Shown one piece after another: positions 9,069-18,921 of a DNA stretch of 42,023 nucleotides (its first letter is position 1; every line of letters begins with the position of its first letter). Made by a program: the position numbers and the translations under genes. This DNA comes from Gemmatimonadota bacterium. Lineage in GTDB: Bacteria; Gemmatimonadota; Gemmatimonadetes; Gemmatimonadales; Gemmatimonadaceae. Location: contig NSHR01000018.1 of the NCBI GenBank assembly GCA_002737115.1, positions 1 through 42,023 of the forward strand. The letters are read 5' to 3'. The notes under the pieces were generated by a model. That model searched no databases. It worked only from the letters and a program-made list of their open reading frames with translations, and was not told the origin of the DNA.

Positions 9069-10373
9069 TCATGCCCACCCGGAGACGTACCCCGAGAGTT
9101 GTGGCGCTTCGCCGGTGGAGTCGAGGAGCTGCGACACGATCCGCGACGCATTACGCGCCTCCTCACAGATCTGTTCAATCACGAGACGATCCTGCGGCAG
9201 CATCGTCGACGAAGTGGCCTGCAACTCCGCCATGGCCAGCAGGCTCGCCAGCGGGTTGTTTAGCGCGTTCGCCACGCGTTCGATCTCTTCGTTCGTGACG
9301 TCACGGATGATGCCGAGCACGCCCACCACGGCGCCGTGCTCGTAAATCGGCGCCGTGGTGATGATGCCCATGCGAGGTCCGTTCGCACCGAGGAATCGCA
9401 TCTGGAGTCGGCGACGATGGCCCGCGAGTGTCTCGGCCACCATCGCAACGGCCGCCGACTGATCGGCTGGGTACACCAGCGACGAGAAGTGGTGTCCGAG
9501 GACCTCTTCCCGTTGCAGGCCAGATTCCTTCAGGAAGCCTGGGTTCACCGATATGAACAGGCCGTTCAGATCGCAGGTACAGATGGCGTCCGTCGCCGCT
9601 TCCTCGAGTCGCATGTTCACCGATTCGGACCGTTCGCGGGCTCGCGACTCGGCGCGTTGCTCTGTGAGGTCGTGCAGACACGCGACGGTGCCCGTGACCT
9701 GGCCCAGTTCAAACAGCGGCGCTGAGCTGACGCGCACCAAGCAACGCTCTCCGTCAGCGCGCAGCAATTCGCATTCGTACTGTTGGCCTTTCCCTTCACG
9801 GGCCAGCTGTTCGAACGCCTGCACGCTCTCGATCCAATCGGAAGGCGTGAGGTTGGTGAACACTTCACCCTCGAGATTCGGCCGACAGAGCAGCAGGTGC
9901 GCTGCCGGATTCGCGAACGTGATACCCCCCGCAAGATCCGTGATCATGATGGCGTCCGACACCGTGTCGAGCACCTTGCGATGCCGCTCGGCCAGGCGGT
10001 GTGAATCCGTCACGTCGTCGAACGTGATGACGCAGCCGCACTCGGGGTGCGGTACCGCGAGGAGCGAGAACAAGCGGCCGGTCGCGTTGTCACGCACGAG
10101 TTCGCGCGTGGGCTCCCCGTCCGCCAACGCCCGGGAGATGAATCGATCGACGGCGTTGGCATCGAGCGTCTCGCTGCTGCCCAGCAGCGCATCGCGGAAG
10201 TGTCGACCCAATAACGCCGGAATCGTCGTGCCGCACAGCTCTGCCGCGCGCGCGTTGCAACGGGTCACCGTGAGCGATTCTTCGAGCAACATGATACCGC
10301 TCGCCGTGCTGTCGAACGCCACCTTCCACTCGCGCGTCGCCTTCTCCACCTCCTCAAACAGTCGCGCGTTCAC
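9069..10373 (-). CDS. Triple-PAS sensor with a HisKA-like C-terminus; 3' part of a probably split GAF/PAS gene
   Basis: Three PAS units (WKVAFDSTASGIMLLEE..., VLDTVSDAIMITDLAGGITFANPAA, AATDAICTCDLNGLFISVNPGF) then ERVANALNNPLASLLAMAELQ. In frame with the upstream GAF ORF across one TAG codon. Confidence 0.8.
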   Translation of the reverse strand: MNARLFEEVEKATREWKVAFDSTASGIMLLEESLTVTRCNARAAELCGTTIPALLGRHFRDALLGSSETLDANAVDRFISRALADGEPTRELVRDNATGRLFSLLAVPHPECGCVITFDDVTDSHRLAERHRKVLDTVSDAIMITDLAGGITFANPAAHLLLCRPNLEGEVFTNLTPSDWIESVQAFEQLAREGKGQQYECELLRADGERCLVRVSSAPLFELGQVTGTVACLHDLTEQRAESRARERSESVNMRLEEAATDAICTCDLNGLFISVNPGFLKESGLQREEVLGHHFSSLVYPADQSAAVAMVAETLAGHRRRLQMRFLGANGPRMGIITTAPIYEHGAVVGVLGIIRDVTNEEIERVANALNNPLASLLAMAELQATSSTMLPQDRLVIEQICEEARNASRIVSQLLDSTGEAPQLSGYVSGWA

Positions 10374-10403
10374 AATCGCGACCGCGACCTGATCAGCGAG
10401 ACG

Positions 10404-12092
10404 CTACAATACCTTACCATCGTCCTGATCAAACGGGCGATCGCGATTGATCACCGCAATCGCTCCGATCGTGCCCCGGCCCGTAATGAGCGGGGCGATC
10501 ACCATGCGCTGGATCGGCGCGTGCGACTGCACCATCCGTTGGATCGCGGTTTCGGTGTTCCCGTCGTTCAGCACGATCAGCTCGTTCGAGACCACCGAGC
10601 GTCCGATCACACTGCCGATCACGGGCAGATGCACGCCGCTGAGGACATCCGCGCTGCCGATCGAGGCCATGATGTGCAGATACTCGCCGTTGCGCAGCGC
10701 GACGCAGGCACCTTCGACGCCGAGCAGCGAGACCGTATGGCGCAAAATGCGACGCAGCACTTCCCCGAGCCGGAGCGACTCGCCAACGGCGCGCGCCACA
10801 TCGGCCAGCGCCTCGGTCGTGCGACGCTCGCGTTCACTCTCGGCGTATCGGCGGGCGTTGGCCATCGCAGTGACCGCCTGCGACGCCATGGTGGCCAGCA
10901 CTTCCTCGTCTTCCGCCGTGTATACGTCGGCGTTCGTGGAGTGCACGGCGAGCACGGCGAGCAAGCGAATACCCACGCGCATCGGGACCGCGAGCACCGA
11001 CGTCGCCACCCCCGACTCCCCGAGCACGTCGTACATCGAGAGCGGTGGGATGAGTCCGGCGCGTTTACGGGCGCGATCGGCGTCGCGATCGCCCACGCGC
11101 ACCGGACGTCCGGTGCGCGCGACTTCCGCCACGATGCCGTCGCCCAGACGCACCGGACCGCGGGCCCGTTCGACACCGCGAACCATACGCAAGGCGGTGG
11201 TCAGCATGTCGCCGTCGAGATCCGGGATCAGCACCGCCACACCGTCGGCGCGCACGGCCAGCTGGACCTGACGGGTGAGCTCACGCATGATCTCGTGCTC
11301 GTCGAGCGAGCGCGTGAGCGAGGCCCCGGCCTCCTGTAATCGCAGCAGCCGTTGATGACGCCGTTCAGCCAATTCCCGCAGCGCGTCATAGGCCACGCGC
11401 GCCGCCAGATGGCGCACGATCGCACTGAGGTCACAACGGCAGACTTCGCTGGGACGACGACCATCCCGCGGACCGGCCAGCGTCACGATGCCAAGCAGGT
11501 TGCCGTCCGCGCCACGCAGCAGCGCGACAATCAGGTCGGTGGGGAGCCAGGTATCGCCGTCTCCAGCCGGGTGCGCCACGGCGCCGAAGAACTCGCGGGA
11601 GACCCACGGATCGCTGCCGTCGAGCAGGTGCAGATCGCCCACGCGGAACCGCTCCAGATGCGACAAGCGACGACGCCAGACGGCACCGGGCAGCGGCTTC
11701 AGGGCGAGCCCGCTCTGCGAGGTGGTTTCCGGCAGCCCAGCCCGCACTACCAACAGCGGATTCAGCGACGCGTCGCGCAGTGAGATCACCACCCGGTCGA
11801 ACCCCATCCCGTGGAGCCGCTCCGCCGCGACCTGCACGCGAGCGGCCGTCGATTCGGCGCGATCGATCGCGTCGAGAGACTCCGTCAGCGAGAGCTCAGA
11901 CAGTCTGGATGGGGGGGGGCAGCATCGGTGACATATTCCGAGGGAAGACGAACGGGCGACACAAGTCGAAACAAGATTCGACCGAGCCGGTGCGAGCTCA
12001 GAACGTCCAGCTGCGAAAGAAGTCGATGCCGATCTGCGGCGGCGTCTGCTGGAACGTGCGGCTGATCCCCTGTCGGCCGCAGGTCTGCGCAC
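10404..12092 (-). CDS. GAF-domain sensor, 5' part of a probably split GAF/PAS gene; real start uncertain (coding part begins about 11910)
   Basis: Tandem GAF modules; ends ...VINRDRPFDQDDGKVL* where GAF domains normally continue. The next 10 codons read RLADQVAVAI. The N-terminal ~60 aa of the ORF overlap tamB and look non-native. Confidence 0.75.
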   Translation of the reverse strand: MRRPAADRGSAARSSRRRRRSASTSFAAGRSELAPARSNLVSTCVARSSSLGICHRCCPPPSRLSELSLTESLDAIDRAESTAARVQVAAERLHGMGFDRVVISLRDASLNPLLVVRAGLPETTSQSGLALKPLPGAVWRRRLSHLERFRVGDLHLLDGSDPWVSREFFGAVAHPAGDGDTWLPTDLIVALLRGADGNLLGIVTLAGPRDGRRPSEVCRCDLSAIVRHLAARVAYDALRELAERRHQRLLRLQEAGASLTRSLDEHEIMRELTRQVQLAVRADGVAVLIPDLDGDMLTTALRMVRGVERARGPVRLGDGIVAEVARTGRPVRVGDRDADRARKRAGLIPPLSMYDVLGESGVATSVLAVPMRVGIRLLAVLAVHSTNADVYTAEDEEVLATMASQAVTAMANARRYAESERERRTTEALADVARAVGESLRLGEVLRRILRHTVSLLGVEGACVALRNGEYLHIMASIGSADVLSGVHLPVIGSVIGRSVVSNELIVLNDGNTETAIQRMVQSHAPIQRMVIAPLITGRGTIGAIAVINRDRPFDQDDGKVL

Positions 12093-15000
12093 TGGAGCCC
12101 GGCTCGAGGCCGAGCGCCGCGCTCAGTCCCCCCTCGAAGCGCCGCTCCACCTTCACCCCCAGCCCCTGCGCGAACAGGGACAGCGCGTCGCCGCCTCCCG
12201 ACGTTTGGCTGGACAACCCGCACAGCCCCGTGCTGAAGGTGAAGTACGTATTTCGGGCAATTTGACCGCCGACTCCGACACGAGTAGAGGCGAGGATGCC
12301 GAGGCCATTCTCGCGCAGATTGGCGGCATCCCCGGGATTGAGGGCCGTTGGCTCCACTTGCACCACGTCGAAACGGCCGCCAGCCAAACGGCTCGACAGA
12401 TAGCTGCCCGCTAAACGGAGGGCGAGCGTCGCCCCCTGCTCAGCATACGGCGTACCCAACAAGGCGTACGCCGGCTCACCGGTCACGAGATAGCTCAACA
12501 GGTCGCTCTCGGGGAGCGGCGGGTTGTCGGCGCTGGACAGGGCCAGGGTGGGACGGTTGATCGTCCCGGCGATGTTCACGCGAACGCGCACGTCCTGCCG
12601 ATTGGAGTTCGGACGCGTCTCGCGGATGGTATGCAGCGCGGTGATATCGAGCGCAGGCTCGAGGTCGGGATCGCCGAAGAAACGCACGAGCCCACGCTCG
12701 ACCTCAAACCCCGGGCGGGCGATGCCGAGGTTGAGCTGATAGGTACCACGCTCCACCGTGAGCGAGTCGGCCAGCGCCAGGCGCGGTACCTGACCGTCGC
12801 GCGCGAGCGCCCGCGTCACGCGGAGCCCACCGCCCAGCTTAAGGTTGGCTTCCGGTGAGCGAAGCCAGACATCGTCGCCGATGCTGACGCGCACGTTGTC
12901 GAGCTGCAGGTTTTGCATGATCGCCCGCGGGGCGGACGGCAGCAGCCCGTTCACACCGAAGCGGGTGGTATCGATAATGTCGAGATTATCGGCGAGATCC
13001 AGCGCGCGACGTTGCGCGAGGGCGCGGATATACACGCGTCCCCGATCGATGCGCACGGCGCCTTGCACGCGAGGCGCATCGCGGGATCCGGACAGCGTGA
13101 TCGGCGTGGTCGTCGTCATCACGATCGACGCCGTTCGCGGCTTGTCCACCGCCTGAAACTCGTGGGCCGCCAGTCGGAGATCGAACGTGGGATTGGCGAT
13201 CTCCCGGATGCCAATCGCCCCGCTGATCCCGATCGAATCCTGCGGGCTGCCAGTCGTCGCACGGATGCGGCGAATCAGAATGCTGTCGCCGAAGAGTCCG
13301 ATGTCGGCGCGCGCGTGGTCAAGCCGGATGCCGAGATTGTCGAGCGACAGTGAGGCGCTATCGAGCCGGACCTCACCACGGAATCGAGGACGATCCCACG
13401 TACCGGTGAGCGCCACGTCGGTGAACAACGTACCGCGGGCGCGCGTGACGTCGGGAAACACCGACTCGAGCAACGTGAGGTCGGCTTGTGCGGTCGCAAT
13501 GCGACCGGTCAGCGGCTCGTTGAGTTGACGCGTCCGGTTGCCCATGAGGGCGAGGTCGAGGGGCAACGAGGCGGAGGCCTGCAGCGCCGGCTTGCCACCC
13601 AGTCGCAACGCGCCCTCGACATTCAAGCGCAGCGAATCGTAGTGCGCGGTGGCGAAGAGATCGCCGAAGCGGACGCGACCGGCGACGGCATCACGCAAGT
13701 CGACCGTTCCATCGATGCGTGGCTGTTCCCGCGTGCCACGCAGGGCAAGGGTGGCCGACGCGGTTCCGCGCGTGAGCCCCGAGGTGCGCAGCAGACGACC
13801 GATGTCGGCGAGCGCGACGCGATCGGCATCGAGGCGACCGGTCACGACGCCACCCGCCGCCAGTCCGCCACGCATCGCGATGCGACCGGTGTCAGTGTGC
13901 TGCAGCACCAGCGAGTCGAGCGAGCCCAAGGTGCCGTTCGCGCCGGGCATGAAGCGCAGCATGGCCGGCGCCACCAGCGTGAAACCGCGCGGACGCGCCA
14001 AGGCGCTGTCCACACGCAGGGTGAGCGTGTCGATGTTGACGACCGTGGAGTCGCCGTTCCGCGCCACGCCACCGGCCATCGCCACACGCGATTCCGACGA
14101 CGTGCGCATCTGCACCCCGAATCGTTCGGCCAGACCGCCGCGGAGGGTAGACTGCCCGGCGGCCGAGGCGATGTCGATCCCGGCGAACTGTGCCGAGTCC
14201 ATCGTGGCCGAGAGCGCGCCATTCGCCGCGCGCAACAGATCACGCACCGCGAGATCGACCGATGCCCGCTGCGCGCGCGACGTAGCGACGTGCACGTCGC
14301 GGGCATCGCCACGGAGCCGCAGATCGAGTCCGCGCGGGTCGAGCGTATCGATCGAGCCAGAGAGCTGTGCGGACAGTTCGATCGAACCGCGCAACGTGTC
14401 GCCGGCCAAGACGAACGCGCGCGTGGTGGAGTCAGTCGGCGAGAGCCACGGCCGCAGTCCACCCAGCGAGTCGACGATCATCGCAATCGAGAGCGAATCG
14501 CGCCGCGCCGCCGTGATCCCGAGACCGCCCTGTGCGGTGAGTCGCACCGCCGAGCTTTCGATCGTGAGCGTATCGACGCGCACGTGCCCGGAGTCGAAGA
14601 ACACCACCGCAGTGCCGCCGAAGAGCCGCGCATCGGCCACCCGTGAGAATTGATCCACCGTCGCGCGCAACGAGCCGCGCACCGTCTCGATGGTAGACGC
14701 GCTCAGGTCGACCGTGCCCAGCATCGAGAGCGAGGTGATTGGGTACCGATTGTCACCGAGTAGATTCTGCAGATTACCGCCACGCACGCGCCATTGTCCG
14801 GTGGCGCCCATCTCCGGCTCGAACGCGTCAGCGCGGCCAACGAACGAGATCTCGCCGCCTTCGCCCGCGAGTGTGGTCTGCACGTTGAACTGCTCGGCCA
14901 TACCCGCGGCTTTAATGCGACCCACCGCCGAACCGCGCAGCGGCAACGACGGATAGGAGCGGGAGAGCGTGGTGTACGAAAGTGGCGCGGCCTGCATGTC

Positions 15001-16632
15001 CACGTCGAATTTCACGCCTTCGGTCACCAGCGTAAAATGCCCATCGCCGGTGAATCGTGACGGCTGACCGGGACCGTCCACCAGCTCGATGTCGGCCTTG
15101 GAGAAGAAGGCATCGTACCAGAGCGAGTCGAGGCGCATGGTGCCGCGCGCGAAGCCGTTCAGGTCAGGGAACAGCGGATTCACGAAGCGCGGCGTGCGCA
15201 TGTCGAGCTGCTGAATCTCGAGATCGACGCCTTTCAGGATCGCCTCAGCCGGCGTATAGATGTCCACCGTACCACGCGCCCTGGCGCGCGAGATCGCCCC
15301 GGGCACGTGCGTGTCGGAAAATGTGAGCTGCGCGTCGTCCAGCTGCCAATTGGTGATCGGCCCGCCGCGTGCCATCACCCGACCCGTAACGTTGCCCTGC
15401 CAATCATACGGGAATGGCTCGCCGTTGAACCAGCGCAGCAACTCGGTGTTGGCTGGCAGCAATGCGAGATCGACGTCGTTCACCTTAAGCACAGGACCGC
15501 CCACGGCGAACGTCATGTTGCCCTTGATCCGCGATCGCAGCGCGCGGGCATCCATATCACGCAGGCCGTACTCGATGATCGCAAGGTTCGCAGGATCGTT
15601 CTTGATCGTGATGAACGTGCTGCCACCACCGGTCCAGGGCAGCGTGGCATTGATCCACGACATGTCGGCCATCGCCACGCTGTCGCCTTTGAGCTTCACG
15701 TCGTACCGCACCGGCAGACCACTGCCCCACACGACCTTGGCCGTGCCGTGCGCGCCGGAGTTGGCCAGCTGAAAGCTCACGCCGTCGATCCAGAGGGAGT
15801 CGGCGACTTTCCGCACGGTCCCCTTCATGTTGCGGAACCAGAACGGCGGATAGATCCACACCACGTCCATCTTTTGCATCGCCAGCCTCATGCCCGCCGA
15901 ATCGGGATCGGCGATGCGTGAAGGGCCGAGGGCGAGCGAACCGCGCACGAATCGATACACGCGCACGAACCGATTGCCGTCGCGACGGACCTCACCGTCG
16001 AGTCGCGTGAGATTGAAGGTGAGCGCGCTATCGCGCTTCGCCCCCTTGAGCGTATCGGATAAGACCCATGGCAAGCGCGCCGTGAACGTCAGTTCGCGGA
16101 TCGTCGTGGTATCGATGACGATGTACTCCCCGAACCGACTGGCCGACTTCGCCGACAGGGCACCGGTTTTCCGAAGCGCCCGCTTCCAGTTCCACTCGTC
16201 ATTGCCGTAGTCGATCATCGTGATCGATGGCCGCATGATCTCGAGGGACTTAATCACGATGCGCCGATCGAGCAGGTCGCGCAGATCATAGGTGGCGCGG
16301 ATCGGACCGGTACTCAGGAACGGCGTGCCGTCGGGAGCGCGGATGTCGATCGAGTCGATCGTGATATCGGTGAACAGCGTGCCGCTCACCTTCCCCACGT
16401 AGAGTGTGCCGGGGATAGCACGGCCGATCACCGGGACCAACGCGCGCAGGATTACGGCGCGCCCCCGATCGGTTTGCGTAAGCGCAGCCACCCCGCCCAC
16501 GGCCAGCGCCATGAGCGAGAGCAACACCGCCGCCGTCGCCAGCACCACCGTCCGCCGCCGGAGACGACGCGGCCCGCGCGTGTCGGTGACTGGCCGTTCG
16601 ACCGCGGCGTTCGGCGTCGTGTCGTTGCGCAT
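11998..16632 (-). CDS. tamB: TamB/YtfN-like translocation and assembly module protein
   Basis: 1544 aa with one N-terminal TM, AsmA/TamB-like repeats and a conserved C-terminus (NPPLPESDLLSYLVTGEP...); starts on the stop of the Omp85 gene. Confidence 0.9.
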   Translation of the reverse strand: MRNDTTPNAAVERPVTDTRGPRRLRRRTVVLATAAVLLSLMALAVGGVAALTQTDRGRAVILRALVPVIGRAIPGTLYVGKVSGTLFTDITIDSIDIRAPDGTPFLSTGPIRATYDLRDLLDRRIVIKSLEIMRPSITMIDYGNDEWNWKRALRKTGALSAKSASRFGEYIVIDTTTIRELTFTARLPWVLSDTLKGAKRDSALTFNLTRLDGEVRRDGNRFVRVYRFVRGSLALGPSRIADPDSAGMRLAMQKMDVVWIYPPFWFRNMKGTVRKVADSLWIDGVSFQLANSGAHGTAKVVWGSGLPVRYDVKLKGDSVAMADMSWINATLPWTGGGSTFITIKNDPANLAIIEYGLRDMDARALRSRIKGNMTFAVGGPVLKVNDVDLALLPANTELLRWFNGEPFPYDWQGNVTGRVMARGGPITNWQLDDAQLTFSDTHVPGAISRARARGTVDIYTPAEAILKGVDLEIQQLDMRTPRFVNPLFPDLNGFARGTMRLDSLWYDAFFSKADIELVDGPGQPSRFTGDGHFTLVTEGVKFDVDMQAAPLSYTTLSRSYPSLPLRGSAVGRIKAAGMAEQFNVQTTLAGEGGEISFVGRADAFEPEMGATGQWRVRGGNLQNLLGDNRYPITSLSMLGTVDLSASTIETVRGSLRATVDQFSRVADARLFGGTAVVFFDSGHVRVDTLTIESSAVRLTAQGGLGITAARRDSLSIAMIVDSLGGLRPWLSPTDSTTRAFVLAGDTLRGSIELSAQLSGSIDTLDPRGLDLRLRGDARDVHVATSRAQRASVDLAVRDLLRAANGALSATMDSAQFAGIDIASAAGQSTLRGGLAERFGVQMRTSSESRVAMAGGVARNGDSTVVNIDTLTLRVDSALARPRGFTLVAPAMLRFMPGANGTLGSLDSLVLQHTDTGRIAMRGGLAAGGVVTGRLDADRVALADIGRLLRTSGLTRGTASATLALRGTREQPRIDGTVDLRDAVAGRVRFGDLFATAHYDSLRLNVEGALRLGGKPALQASASLPLDLALMGNRTRQLNEPLTGRIATAQADLTLLESVFPDVTRARGTLFTDVALTGTWDRPRFRGEVRLDSASLSLDNLGIRLDHARADIGLFGDSILIRRIRATTGSPQDSIGISGAIGIREIANPTFDLRLAAHEFQAVDKPRTASIVMTTTTPITLSGSRDAPRVQGAVRIDRGRVYIRALAQRRALDLADNLDIIDTTRFGVNGLLPSAPRAIMQNLQLDNVRVSIGDDVWLRSPEANLKLGGGLRVTRALARDGQVPRLALADSLTVERGTYQLNLGIARPGFEVERGLVRFFGDPDLEPALDITALHTIRETRPNSNRQDVRVRVNIAGTINRPTLALSSADNPPLPESDLLSYLVTGEPAYALLGTPYAEQGATLALRLAGSYLSSRLAGGRFDVVQVEPTALNPGDAANLRENGLGILASTRVGVGGQIARNTYFTFSTGLCGLSSQTSGGGDALSLFAQGLGVKVERRFEGGLSAALGLEPGSSAQTCGRQGISRTFQQTPPQIGIDFFRSWTF

Positions 16633-18872
16633 CAGAAGGCCTGCCCGATCCAGATGCTCGGATTGAGACGCCGCACGAAGCCCGCGCCCCGCGCCGGGCG
16701 GAAGCTGTTGGGACAGCCACCGGCCTCCTGCGCCGGCGGCGCACCGCTGGTGCCCGAGGCGTTCACCGCGAGCCCGTTACCGGGGCTCACGCAATACAGC
16801 GGCGCAACGCCCGCTTGCAGTGGCGCATTGTAGTAGGCCGCACCCGCCGGCAGCCGATAGCCATTGTAGCCCAGATCCACCCGTATCGCGCCGAACGGCG
16901 ACGCGATGCGAATGCCCAGGCCGGGCGTGATCTTTACCGACGGCCCTTCGTCGCTCAGCGTTGCCGCCGGCGAGGCCGCGCCGCGATTCCACAGCTTGCC
17001 GGCGTCGGCGAACAGCGCGATCTGCAGCAGCTTCGGCGCGAGCGGGCTCGGGAACTGTGCTTCGACATTGCCGACAATCAACGTGTTGCCGCCGGTGGGA
17101 ACCACGCGCTCAGTCACCGACGTGGAGTCCGCCCGGTAGAACGTCCGTCCGTTCGCACTCACCGTGTCGTAACGGCTCACGATGTACACCGCCGGCCCAA
17201 GTTCATTCTGCCGGAAGCCGCGCACCGTGGTCGGACCACCCGCGTACAGCCGCTCTTGTGGCGGAATGAACCCGCCCGTTCTCGGCGTCGTGCCGCCACC
17301 GTACACCACGCCACCGCGCACATGCGTGACCAGCGTAGCGCCACCACCCAGCGCGCGATACCACGACACATCACCGGTACCGCGATTGAACTGTTGCGAA
17401 CGATCAGAGCCGATCAGCCTGCTGGCGTGCCGCACGTTCAACCGGACCGTGCTGCCCCCGGTGGGACGCAGGGGATCGTTCACCCGCGCACGCACGACGG
17501 CGTATTCGAGCGCCGCCAGCCGATTGTTGCGCTGTAAAAACGTGCGTGACTCGTTGTCGCAGGCGTTGAACACCGCGCAGAAGAACGCCGGCTCCGCCTC
17601 GGTACGACCCAGCTCCACCTGATAGCTCAACGTGCTCGGCACGCGCACGAGCGGGAATGGGTCGGTCACCGACAGCACGCCGCCAATTGGCGTGCGACGC
17701 AGGAACGCCTTGTACTCGGAGAGCGTGGAGCTGAACAGCGTGATTGACGGCACGCGCGCCTGATTCGCCCGTACGGGCTGCCGGACGGTCATCGACGTGT
17801 AGTAGTTCAGCGTGCGGCTGTACGGATCGCTTTTGGCCTGCCCTTGGCAGAGATTCGGCGCGCCGTCGAGCGGATCGCCGATGCCGATCTTGCTGACGCG
17901 GCCGGTGAGTTCGAGCCGCTGCGCGACGGGGAGGAAGTCACGATCGGTAAACGAGCCCTGCATCCGGAAACAATCGAGCGTGGCCCACCCCAGTCCACCA
18001 CGCGCCGCCCACTGCGCGCCTTCCACCAGGCGCACCACGAGGTTGACGATGGAATCGCCAGCCGGCTGGATGCTGTCGGGCTGCAAGTCGACCCGTTGAA
18101 AGGCGTCGGTCTGATAGAGATTGCGCTGCGCGTCGATGATCGCGCGCGCTGAATACCAGTCGCCGGTTGTGAGCGCCATCGTGCGCCGGACGGTGGCGTC
18201 GGATACCCGTCGGTTATCATCGCCGGCGTCCACCTCGAGCGCGATGCGCCCGAGCTTGGCCCGCACCCCCGGTACCACCGACACTTCGACATCGGCGGTG
18301 CGCAACACCGTGTTCGTGGTGTAGGCCACCAGCGCTTCGGCCTGCGGCCAGCCCTTGTTGCGCAGCCGTCGTACGAGCGTGTCGCGTCCGGCGTCCAGCG
18401 CGCCGCGATCGAATACGCCACCCACGGCCAGCGGGAAATCACGCGCCGCGTCGCGCACCTCGGCGTTGAGATCAAGCCCCCGCAGCGCGAGCGCGGTAAC
18501 CCGCATCGGCTCGCCTTCTCGAATCGTGAACGTGATCTCGATCACACCAGGCTTCACGGCGGTCACGGTCGTGTCCACCGTGACATCGAGAAATCCGCGC
18601 CGACGATACAAGGTCTCGAGTCGTTGGACGTCGCGCGAAAACTCCACCGGGTCGAGGCAGCGCCGCTCGCCGACAACAGGTAATCCGGCCAAGGACGACG
18701 GGGTGGTGGCCACGGTGGACGCCAGCGCGACCGCGGCATACTCGCGATTTCCGACGAATCTGAGCGCACGGACCTCGCGGTCGCCGCGATCACAGGAAAG
18801 ATCCTGGGCGGCGGCCGGACGCGCGACCGAAAGTGCTGCGAGCGCGAAGAGGAGATGGACGAGAGGTCGCAC
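16632..18872 (-). CDS. tamA: Omp85-family outer membrane protein with POTRA domains (TamA/BamA-like)
   Basis: Signal peptide, POTRA repeats (VRALRFVGNREYAAVALAS, LETLYRRRGFLDVTV), barrel end with RLYAGGPTTVRGF and GLGIRIASPFGAIRVDLGY. Confidence 0.92.
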   Translation of the reverse strand: MRPLVHLLFALAALSVARPAAAQDLSCDRGDREVRALRFVGNREYAAVALASTVATTPSSLAGLPVVGERRCLDPVEFSRDVQRLETLYRRRGFLDVTVDTTVTAVKPGVIEITFTIREGEPMRVTALALRGLDLNAEVRDAARDFPLAVGGVFDRGALDAGRDTLVRRLRNKGWPQAEALVAYTTNTVLRTADVEVSVVPGVRAKLGRIALEVDAGDDNRRVSDATVRRTMALTTGDWYSARAIIDAQRNLYQTDAFQRVDLQPDSIQPAGDSIVNLVVRLVEGAQWAARGGLGWATLDCFRMQGSFTDRDFLPVAQRLELTGRVSKIGIGDPLDGAPNLCQGQAKSDPYSRTLNYYTSMTVRQPVRANQARVPSITLFSSTLSEYKAFLRRTPIGGVLSVTDPFPLVRVPSTLSYQVELGRTEAEPAFFCAVFNACDNESRTFLQRNNRLAALEYAVVRARVNDPLRPTGGSTVRLNVRHASRLIGSDRSQQFNRGTGDVSWYRALGGGATLVTHVRGGVVYGGGTTPRTGGFIPPQERLYAGGPTTVRGFRQNELGPAVYIVSRYDTVSANGRTFYRADSTSVTERVVPTGGNTLIVGNVEAQFPSPLAPKLLQIALFADAGKLWNRGAASPAATLSDEGPSVKITPGLGIRIASPFGAIRVDLGYNGYRLPAGAAYYNAPLQAGVAPLYCVSPGNGLAVNASGTSGAPPAQEAGGCPNSFRPARGAGFVRRLNPSIWIGQAF

Positions 18873-18921
18873 GTTCTATAGCGTTGAAGCTCACGTGATA
18901 TCGCCCCTCAGTCAACCGCAC

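Noticed and set aside
13486-14653. Two long plus-strand ORFs (386 and 334 aa) antisense to tamB
   Set aside because: Arg/Ala/Ser-rich translations typical of out-of-frame high-GC DNA; tamB on the other strand is a convincing continuous family match.
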